Source of the DNA: Flammeovirgaceae bacterium
GTDB taxonomy: Bacteria > Bacteroidota > Bacteroidia > Cytophagales > Cyclobacteriaceae
Reading direction: 5' to 3'
Length of the DNA stretch: 41,839 bases
NCBI GenBank assembly: GCA_013204595.1
Contig: JABMNK010000113.1
Span: forward strand, 1-41,839
How positions within the stretch are numbered: position 1 is the first letter of the stretch; each line of letters opens with the position of its first letter. The notes beneath the pieces were generated by a model. The model saw only the letters and a list, made by a program, of their open reading frames with translations. It was not told the origin of the DNA and did not search any database. Shown in pieces: positions 34,904 through 41,839 of the stretch. The position numbers and the translations under genes were made by a program.

Positions 34904-35965
34904 ATGAAAAAGATTCTGTTGATTTTTTTTCTTGGAGTTATAGGGTTATCAATCCAGGGGCAGCGCCTAGAATCACAAGCCAATGATAGATTACAAGTAT
35001 TCGTCGCCACAAATGAAATCCCTGGCTTGAGTATTTCTATTTCTCAGAAAGGCGAATTGATTTATTCGAGGGGTTTTGGATTTGAAGATTTAGAAAATCA
35101 GCTGCCAGTTGATCCAAGTAAAACAAAATTTCGTATTGGCAGTGTCTCCAAAACGTTGACCGCTGCTGGCTTGGCATTGTTATACCAACAAGGGAAAGTA
35201 GATTTAGACATTCCTATCGAGAAATACGTTCCTAGCTGGCCAAAGAAAGCAGCTACTATCACCCTCCGTCAACTTGGGGGACATATTGCCGGAATTCGTC
35301 ACTATCAGGCGAGTGAATTTTATAGTTCAGAAAATTACCCCTCGGTAACAGCGGGTCTGGATATATTCATAAATGATCCGCTAATCAACATACCTGGAAC
35401 TGCCTATGTGTATTCTAGCTACGGTTGGAATTTAATTGCGACAGCTATGGAATATGAGGTAGACGTATCTTTTCTTGAGTTTATGGAGCAAGAAGTTTTT
35501 GATAGGCTTAATATGGAACATACCGTTGCCGAGCGCATGACTTCGGAGATCTCGCATAAAGCAAAATTTTATGAAAAAGAAGGGAAGACAGTAGTTCCCG
35601 CTGCCTATGTGGATAATAGCTACAAATGGGCCGGTGGCGGATTTTTGAGTACTACTGAAGATTTGTGTAGGTTTGGTCAAGCCCATTTGAAAGCAGGTTT
35701 TTTGAAGCAAAGTACTTTGGATGAGTGGATGCAGTCTCAAAAAACCAGTGATGGAAAAGAAACCGATTATGGTATTGGCTGGCGTACGTATAAAAGAGTC
35801 AATGGGCGACTTTATTATGGACATAGTGGGGGTTCTGTTGGGGGTACTACTTACCTTTTAATTCACCAAGCGTCTGAGACCGTTTTGGCAATTACCAGCA
35901 ACTTAAGTCCATTAAGTTATGATGAGTTGCCATTTGATTTAATGGATTTATTTACTAGCCAATAG
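34904..35965 (+). CDS. Beta-lactamase-family serine hydrolase (LACTB-like)
   Basis: 353 residues with a signal peptide (MKKILLIFFLGVIGLSIQGQ) and a class C beta-lactamase/penicillin-binding fold. The nucleophile motif SVSK (Ser80, Lys83) is present in FRIGSVSKTLTAAG; the Tyr motif is YSSYGWN, with Ser instead of the usual Asn; and the third motif is HSGGSVGG. The GIRHYQ segment is shared with LACTB-type peptidases. Relatives cleave peptides, D-amino-acid amides or esters rather than antibiotics. It is the second gene of an operon with the D-aminoacylase (9-bp gap), so a peptidase or esterase acting on D-residue substrates in the periplasm is a reasonable guess. Confidence 0.9.
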   Translation: MKKILLIFFLGVIGLSIQGQRLESQANDRLQVFVATNEIPGLSISISQKGELIYSRGFGFEDLENQLPVDPSKTKFRIGSVSKTLTAAGLALLYQQGKVDLDIPIEKYVPSWPKKAATITLRQLGGHIAGIRHYQASEFYSSENYPSVTAGLDIFINDPLINIPGTAYVYSSYGWNLIATAMEYEVDVSFLEFMEQEVFDRLNMEHTVAERMTSEISHKAKFYEKEGKTVVPAAYVDNSYKWAGGGFLSTTEDLCRFGQAHLKAGFLKQSTLDEWMQSQKTSDGKETDYGIGWRTYKRVNGRLYYGHSGGSVGGTTYLLIHQASETVLAITSNLSPLSYDELPFDLMDLFTSQ

Positions 35966-36447
35966 CACGGTGCTAAAAATTAATTGATACAAGAATAAAA
36001 TAATTTTTGTATGTGATTTTTGAGCTGCACATAATGCCTTCTTTCCATGATCCAAAAGCAGGACCCCTCCCACGGGAAGGCCTATTGCTAGTAAATACAA
36101 GCTACCCTCAATTCAAAGTTGATCTTGTAAGCGACAATTCATCAAATAGTCTCCTCTGTAAATTGAGTTGTCTGTATCTCTACTAAGCAATAGGAGACTA
36201 TTGAAGTGGATCATTTCGTAAACGTAGGATCTTAAAATAATAACTGGATTTGGTCTCAATGAGCGAATTACTTCGTGAATGAGTTGCGAGTAAATCCAAA
36301 TACTGGTCGTGTGATCTCACAGGGACTTGGATGAAAGAGAAGCGTGGCTTAAGACGCTCTTGTATTCAAATTAGTCTATAATTGCGATCATGATATAAAA
36401 CGGTATCGTGACCTAAGTTAAATAGAGTAGCTATATTTTTTTTATTC
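35966..36447. other. Intergenic region with overlapping inverted repeats
   Basis: 482 bases without a convincing gene. A 50-codon plus frame (36034-36186, starting MPSFHDPKAGPLPR) has no recognisable features. The stretch 36133-36202 carries two inverted repeats that share bases, listed separately. The promoter of the FG-GAP gene should lie in the right part. Confidence 0.5.
36133..36202 (+). repeat. Two mutually exclusive inverted repeats
   Basis: GACAATTCA (36133-36141) can pair with TGAGTTGTC (36164-36172), 9 bp with one wobble. AATAGTCTCCT (36145-36155) pairs perfectly with AGGAGACTATT (36192-36202). The second helix's left arm lies in the loop of the first and its span crosses the first's right arm, so the folds interlock as a pseudoknot or compete. 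No U-tract follows. Confidence 0.5.
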
Positions 36448-37980
36448 ATGTCGAAATTAACTATCCGATCACTTCGGTTTAAATCTTTTTTGGTTTATAT
36501 CTTTTTTCTTTTGAAAAGTGGGATCTTCCTGTTATCTGGTTGTGGTCAAACTGAGGAAGCCACCTATAATCATTATTGTGGATCATGCCACTTAATCCCT
36601 GCGGTCAACTCGTTACCAAGAGATGTATGGATGAATAGTGTATTACCCAATATGGGGACTCGGATGGGGGTCAAGATCGAAGGTGATGATCGGATTAGCA
36701 ATAGGAGGAGTGACCTTCAATACGCTGTGGAGTCTCGTTTTTATCCAGAGGAGCAATTGATCCCAATGGGGCATTGGGAGAAGATTTTGGCTTATGTATC
36801 TGAAAATGCCCCAAAAGAGTTATTATATCCCGTCTATGGTGATCTTGAAACAATCGAATTTTTCAACCCAATACCGATTATTTTGGATACGACAAATGCC
36901 GCTTTTACTACTAGTGTTTTTATAAAAGACGATCAACTAAATATCGGAACAATAAATGGCGCGTACTACGAATACGTTATTCGTTCAAATAGTGCTGCTA
37001 AACACAAGGGCTCGAACAATGCCATTTCGCAAGTATTTCAAATAGTTGGTGAAACATTCATTTTAGATATGGGTAACATTCATCCAAATGATCAGGCCAT
37101 TGGAAGTTTATCAAAAGCAGATGAGTCTGGCGTATTTATTCCTATTTTGAGAGGTTTGCAACGTCCTGTTTTTATGCTGTATGAAGACCTTGATAATGAT
37201 GGTCAACAAGAAATTGTTGTATGCGAGTATGGAAATTATACCGGTCAGCTTTCAATTTTTAAATATACTGACCAAAAATAGGTTAAAGAGGTTTTATTGA
37301 ACCTACCCGGTACTCTAAAAGTGATGGTACAGGATATGAATTTTGATGGTCAAAAAGACTTGGTAGTATTGACGGCACAAGCCAGAGAGGGCTTGTGGAT
37401 CTTAACACAAACATCCCCACTCAATTTCAGTTCAGAGCAGGTGATCACCTTACCAGCTGCTTTTGGATCAAGTGGGTTTGATATGATAGATCTTAATCAA
37501 GATGGGTTGCAGGACGTGGCAATTGTCAATGGCGACAATGCAGATTTGTCAATGGTGACCAAGCCGTACCATGGTTTAACCTTGTTTCAAAATATGGGCA
37601 AAAATCAATTTAAAGAAATAAGTTTTACGGCCATTCCCGGTGCAACCAACGTGGTTTCTAGTGATTTTGATCAAGATGGAACTACTGATTTTGTTGTTTC
37701 ATCTTTTTTTGATGATCAGGAAATGGCGCCTGGCCATTCTTTGGTTTACTTAACTGCCGAACAAGGAAATTATGATCATTTAAATATTTATAAACTCCCG
37801 TTAAGTGATAAGGGTAAATGGTTGGTCTTGTCTAAGGGTGATTATGACCGAGATGGTGATGATGATTTTGCGGTTGGGTCTTTTCTGTTTTCAGCTGGCA
37901 GGTCACCGGTCAATCTTTTGGAGATTTTCGGGTATGATAGTCCTGATGTAATGCTCTATGAAAACACTTCAGTAAATTGA
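36448..37980 (+). pseudogene. CxxCH-motif FG-GAP/VCBS repeat lipoprotein gene with in-frame TAG
   Basis: A continuous frame of 511 codons broken only by TAG at 37279-37281 (codon 278). The first part has an SPII signal (lipobox LSGC, Cys32), a c-type haem-like motif YCGSCH (44-48) followed by PRDVWMNSVLPNMG, and the start of a beta-propeller (DLDNDGQQEIVV). After the stop the same frame continues with VKEVLLNLPG, DMNFDGQKDLVV, DLNQDGLQDVAIVNGDNAD, DFDQDGTTDFVV and DYDRDGDDDFAV, all FG-GAP/VCBS strands. In relatives an aromatic or other residue would occupy the stop position. The interruption falls inside the propeller, so neither half should fold normally. Either a recent nonsense mutation, a sequence error or readthrough. 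The intact protein would be an exported haem-binding propeller of unknown role. Confidence 0.8.
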
Positions 37981-38249
37981 TAAATGGGTTGTAAAACCAG
38001 TAACTTTCGTTATTTCTTTGGCTGATGGTAAGCTTCTTTGTTATAAAAAATGATTTGGAAGAAAACGATTCTGACCCGTGGCACATCTGTAGTTCATACA
38101 GCTACATAAGAGGGTAAAGAATATCAACAAATGGTCTCCATAAACAGTCCATTGCGCATGAATTAAGCAAGTATCAACTTCAAGATCTCTCTATATTCAG
38201 TGATTGTAGGCGGTTTTTGATATAGCTTAATAAGGTATCTAAGCAGTCA

Positions 38250-41200
38250 TTACTTAATTTTTTTCCATCTAGCCTCTAAAGCCTCAGCAGTCTCAAGCAA
38301 ATCCTTCATTCCTTTTTGGACTTGCGAGGTTGGCATGGCATCTGCCGATTGTAGGACATTGATCATGTAAATAAATTTGTCTTGTAGGTTGACCAAGGTT
38401 TCATTGGCTATCGCTGTGGCGCGAATACTGCCATACAATACGTCTTGATCGCTCGATGATCCCTTGCCGCGTAATGCCAGAGCTAAAGGAGAAGGATTTT
38501 TTTGTTCATCGATAGCCTCGATGATCCCCTGGAGATTATGATACGTCAGATAGCCGTCCATACTTAATTTAAATTGAGTGTTCAATGCGTTTTCGGTGAT
38601 AGAAACTCTCGGATCCATTCTTATGGTCAATGGTTGCTCACTAATTGTGCCATCTACGGTCAATCGCACGCGATAGGTACCTGGATTTACCAACGGTCCG
38701 AAGGGACCACTTGGAGTGTTTTTATAGACGGCAGCAATTGAAAACTCCCTACTAGCGCCCTTCGGAGGTGCGTATTTCAAATCCCATATAAATCGATGAT
38801 GACCTTGGGTAGTACCCAAGGTTTGTTCTGGTCGCATCCAGTAAGTTGGATGACGTTGGGTAGTGGTGTCTACTTTTTCGGAGACATCAGCGTTTGTGTA
38901 GGTTCTTATGATTGATCTATCAGCATTGAGTATTTCTAGGGTTACTGATTGGGCTGGGGCAGTGAGGTGGTAATCCAAAATAGCGCCATCGGGTGGATTT
39001 TGTCCTGTAGGTTCTTCTGGAGGAAGCGGTGTGTCATGAAACATGTTGTTTCTTACCCTAGTGGTCATTGTTGGTGCAAACAAGTAAGTCCTCATCTGTA
39101 TCGCTTTGGCCATTTCACGCAAAGGGGCAATATTGTCCAAAATCCAAATAGAGCGTCCATGCGTGCCTACGACTAGGTCGTCTTCATGGATGACCAAATC
39201 TCTGATGGACGTAGCCGGCATGTTGTTGCGAAGCGATTGCCAATTGGCACCATCGTCTACAGAAAAATACACATTTCTTTCCGTACCAGCATAGAGGAGG
39301 CCTGGTTGTTTGGGATCTTCACGAATGACATTGACCGGGCCATTGGGGTTCATTCCGTTGGTGATCAAATGCCAAGTATTGCCACCATTAGTGGTTTTGT
39401 AGAGATAGGGAGTCATATCGTCTTTTTTCATTGCATTAATGGCAATATAAGCAGTGTGTACGTCGTAGTGGCTGGCATCAATCTGGGCCACTTTATCCCA
39501 TGAGGAGAGCGTATTAGGGGTGATATCTTTCCAATTATCCCCACTGTCCGTGGTGATGTGCACGCGGCCATCATCAGTACCGGCCCATATGGTTTGAACA
39601 TTTAATGGGCTAGGGGCTACTGCGTAAATCACTGCCCGTTGGGCCATTTTTTCCATTTCCTTGGTTTTGTATATGCCCACGCTAGTAGGCACTTCGGGAT
39701 GCTCATAAGTCAAATCAGGACTGATGACTTCCCAACTTTGTCCTTCATTCATCGTTTTCCACAAAACATTGGTTGCAAACAAAAGCATTTGGTCGTCAGC
39801 TGGATGAAACAACAAGGGCAAGGTCCTTAGAAAGCGATAATCTCCTGAACGAACGGCCTCAGGGGTAATGATTTGCGACTGTCCCGTCTGCTTATTAAAT
39901 CTGCTCACACGCCCTCCATAAATAATATTGGGGTCTTTTGGATCAGGCGCCACATATGCATATTCATCTGCACCTACGCCTATAAATTCTCGGAAACTAA
40001 TTTGTCCCCCATCACCTCGGCTGGCCACACCAATAGCACCGCTTTCTTGCTGACCACCATACACCATATAGGGAAAGTCATTGTCAGTACTCACATGGTA
40101 GAGTTGAGCAGTCGGTTGGTTATACCAAGAGCTCCAAGTTCTTCCCGCATTTACTGATACAATAGCTCCTTGATCAGCTACAAATAGCATGATTTCTGGA
40201 TGGATTGGATTGATCCAAATACGATGATAATCATCTCCACCGGGAGCTCCTTTAAGGGAGCTCCAACTGATGCCTCCGTCTGCGGATGTGTACGAGGCGA
40301 CATTGGCAATATATAGTCGATTAGGGTTCGTTGGATGTACTTTTATTTCGGCAAAATCCCCTCCTCGGCCCCAAAGTCTTGTGTTTCCATGTAGGAAACC
40401 CCAACTTTCGCCGCCATCAGTACTCTTGTAGAGCCCCCCGTCTTGACGTGCATCTACCAATGCAAACATCAGCTTTGAATCGCTTGGAGCAATGGTAAAC
40501 CCAATCCTTCCCAATCCCTGTGCTGCTCCGGGAAGTCCGCTTGTGATTTTTCGCCAGGTCTCTCCGCCATCTATCGATTTATATAATCCACTATTTGGAC
40601 CTGACCAACTGGCATTTTCCCAAGGCCCTTCTTGATGGTGCCACATATCGGCAAAAACAATATTGGGATTATTTGGGTCCAACTCAACCTGAATGGCACC
40701 CGTATATTTGTCAATGTACAAGATTTTGCGCCAGGAGTTGCCGCCATCTGTAGTTTTGAATATGCCCCTTTCTTCATTGGCGCCATAGGGATGACCCAAT
40801 CCAGCCACCCACACGATATCTGGATTGGTAGGGTGAATAACCAATCGACCTACTTGCTGTACATCAGGTAGACCGATATGCTTCCAGGTTTTTCCGCCAT
40901 CGATACTTTTAAAAATCCCATCCCCCACACTTAGATCGGGACGATGCAGGCCTTCTCCACTACCTACATATAGAATCTCTGGGTTACTTTGTGAAACTGC
41001 GATGTCGCCTATAGAACCGGTTGGGGCATCATCAAAAATAGGATCCCAAGTCCGTCCGTAATCATCGGTTTTCCAAACACCACCATTGTTCACGCCTACA
41101 TAAAACACGTTGGGTTGAGAGGGAACCCCCATTCCCCCAACTGTTCGACTGGCTCGAAAAGGTCCAATCATCCGATAATCCATGTGCTGGTATGAGGAAG

Positions 41201-41285
41201 GGTCAATAGGTTGCGCATCTAGGCCAAAACATGTCACACCGAAAGTGATCAGTGAAAAAAACCGTAAAAATGAAAAATGCTTCAT
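38250..41285 (-). CDS. Exported Asp-box (BNR/VPS10-like) beta-propeller protein
   Basis: 1011 residues with a signal peptide (MKHFSFLRFFSLITFGV ... LDAQ). About eleven Asp-box turns are visible (e.g. KSIDGGKTW, KTTDGGNSW, KSIDGGETW, KSTDGGESW, KTTNGGNTW, FSVDDGANW), placing residues about 30-720 in the sortilin/xyloglucanase-like propeller group. After LVVGTHGRSIWILDNI comes a C-terminal region with FlgD-like Ig strands (GHHRFIWDLKYAPPKG, PGTYRVRLTVDG) and a helical tail. Proteins like this are often annotated as glycosyl hydrolases, but catalytic residues cannot be assigned and a binding role is as likely. There is no T9SS sorting domain, so it may be periplasmic. Stands alone on its strand. 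Confidence 0.9.
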   Translation of the reverse strand: MKHFSFLRFFSLITFGVTCFGLDAQPIDPSSYQHMDYRMIGPFRASRTVGGMGVPSQPNVFYVGVNNGGVWKTDDYGRTWDPIFDDAPTGSIGDIAVSQSNPEILYVGSGEGLHRPDLSVGDGIFKSIDGGKTWKHIGLPDVQQVGRLVIHPTNPDIVWVAGLGHPYGANEERGIFKTTDGGNSWRKILYIDKYTGAIQVELDPNNPNIVFADMWHHQEGPWENASWSGPNSGLYKSIDGGETWRKITSGLPGAAQGLGRIGFTIAPSDSKLMFALVDARQDGGLYKSTDGGESWGFLHGNTRLWGRGGDFAEIKVHPTNPNRLYIANVASYTSADGGISWSSLKGAPGGDDYHRIWINPIHPEIMLFVADQGAIVSVNAGRTWSSWYNQPTAQLYHVSTDNDFPYMVYGGQQESGAIGVASRGDGGQISFREFIGVGADEYAYVAPDPKDPNIIYGGRVSRFNKQTGQSQIITPEAVRSGDYRFLRTLPLLFHPADDQMLLFATNVLWKTMNEGQSWEVISPDLTYEHPEVPTSVGIYKTKEMEKMAQRAVIYAVAPSPLNVQTIWAGTDDGRVHITTDSGDNWKDITPNTLSSWDKVAQIDASHYDVHTAYIAINAMKKDDMTPYLYKTTNGGNTWHLITNGMNPNGPVNVIREDPKQPGLLYAGTERNVYFSVDDGANWQSLRNNMPATSIRDLVIHEDDLVVGTHGRSIWILDNIAPLREMAKAIQMRTYLFAPTMTTRVRNNMFHDTPLPPEEPTGQNPPDGAILDYHLTAPAQSVTLEILNADRSIIRTYTNADVSEKVDTTTQRHPTYWMRPEQTLGTTQGHHRFIWDLKYAPPKGASREFSIAAVYKNTPSGPFGPLVNPGTYRVRLTVDGTISEQPLTIRMDPRVSITENALNTQFKLSMDGYLTYHNLQGIIEAIDEQKNPSPLALALRGKGSSSDQDVLYGSIRATAIANETLVNLQDKFIYMINVLQSADAMPTSQVQKGMKDLLETAEALEARWKKIK

Positions 41286-41495
41286 AAGTGGAGTGAATTA
41301 TTTTATATAATTAGCTAGGTCAATGACCAGTATTTTGCACTTGTCGGGCGTGCCAAGTTGCTTTCTGACCATTTTAAAAGAGAATTTAACTAGAAAATTA
41401 CAATAAATAGTGACTGATCATAAAGTAAATGGTGCGGATAGAGATCGCTATTCTAGATCCGCTATTGATAAATAGTCATGTGATAATGTTGTTTA

Positions 41496-41774
41496 TCATT
41501 GGCCGTTGGAGATGAGAGGGATTTGAGAGCCTATATGAATGCCTTTGCTTATTAATCGTTCACTTTCTGAAGTTGTTGGCGTTTTATCTATTAGGTTTTT
41601 TGACGACGTCAGTTCTGCCAAGGCGTCATAAAAGATTTTTAAGTCTTTTGGTTTAAAAGACTCTGTTTTCAGTCGATATTTTAATGTCGGCAACCCAACG
41701 CCCATTGTGGCTGCAATCTCTTTTAAAAATAAATCTGAGGATTCCCAAGAACTTACAGATGAATTCAATAGCAA
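41496..41774 (-). CDS. Small protein of unknown function, possible helix-turn-helix
   Basis: Ninety-two residues if begun at the TTG at 41774. The stretch LFLKEIAATMGVGLPTLKYR resembles a helix-turn-helix, with a following helix (KPKDLKIFYDALAEL), and the last 30 residues are polar. No ATG exists before 41705, and the same frame stays open upstream to a TGA near 41814 with plausible protein sequence (YQNIISDYLL), so the start is uncertain and the gene may use a rare start codon or be damaged at its 5' end. No family is recognised; a DNA-binding regulator is one possibility. Confidence 0.5.
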   Translation of the reverse strand: MLLNSSVSSWESSDLFLKEIAATMGVGLPTLKYRLKTESFKPKDLKIFYDALAELTSSKNLIDKTPTTSESERLISKGIHIGSQIPLISNGQ

Positions 41775-41839
41775 TAAGTAGTCACTAATGATGTTTTGAT
41801 ATGTAAGTCTTCAAACTAATGTTTACCAGAGATAATTAA

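Noticed and set aside
39486-40871. Several plus-strand frames of 60-105 codons inside the Asp-box gene
   Set aside because: They lie wholly within a strongly supported minus-strand gene and show no family motifs.

Overview
The window reads as about 42 kb of chromosomal DNA from a member of the Bacteroidota, most likely a marine-type Cytophagales-like bacterium. Supporting signs are a giant secreted protein with a type IX secretion (T9SS) type A C-terminal sorting domain, many SPII lipoproteins, Asp-box and FG-GAP surface proteins, two Tat-signal enzymes of a type common in this phylum, no clear Shine-Dalgarno sequences, and a few promoters resembling the Bacteroidota TTTG/TAnnTTTG consensus. 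I see no tRNA, rRNA, CRISPR array, transposase, prophage or plasmid functions. The genus assignment is inference.

Layout. 1-9.0 kb: the 3' part of a >3000-residue T9SS adhesin, cut by the window edge. 9.3-14.2 kb (minus): an exported S9 peptidase followed 6 bp later by recQ. 14.4-17.7 kb: an exported N-acyl-D-amino-acid deacylase-like protein with a broken metal site (plus), convergent with a Tat-signal aminotransferase and queD (minus). 17.9-20.1 kb (minus): a GDPD - alpha/beta hydrolase - DUF2214 run, the last gene carrying an in-frame TGA. 20.6-22.0 kb: a DUF2490 gene and the 3' stub of a second copy that kept its terminator. 22.2-26.2 kb (plus): a BASS-family transporter, then two lipoproteins (a HExxH putative protease and a TSP3/DUF1566 protein). 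26.5-29.8 kb: a Tat-signal sugar isomerase/epimerase-like protein (minus), a two-gene YeeE/YedE sulfur transporter (plus) and a DUF2891 lipoprotein (minus). 29.95-30.12 kb: a possible small RNA unit. 30.2-33.0 kb (minus): an AlkB-type monooxygenase with a DUF4242 protein, a SnoaL-like ester cyclase lipoprotein with terminator, and an orphan DUF4280 PAAR-like protein. 33.3-36.0 kb (plus): a second, metal-site-intact D-aminoacylase in an operon with a LACTB-like serine hydrolase. 36.4-38.0 kb: a haem-motif FG-GAP lipoprotein gene interrupted by an in-frame TAG. 38.3-41.3 kb (minus): an exported Asp-box protein. 41.5-41.8 kb: a small unidentified, possibly helix-turn-helix, reading frame.

How the genes fit together. 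Much of the content is envelope or secreted: peptide breakdown (S9 peptidase, two D-aminoacylase homologues, LACTB-like hydrolase, HExxH lipoprotein), surface binding (adhesin, Asp-box, TSP3 and FG-GAP proteins), and small transport or lipid functions (BASS, YeeE/YedE, GDPD, AlkB). I do not see a complete defence or secretion system. The points most worth a second look are the D-aminoacylase without its HxH motif beside an exported PLP enzyme, two genes with single in-frame stops plus a gene stub, an orphan PAAR-like protein, a promoter-terminator pair with no conventional gene between, and a cysteine-free Omp28/thioredoxin-like domain at the end of the giant adhesin.
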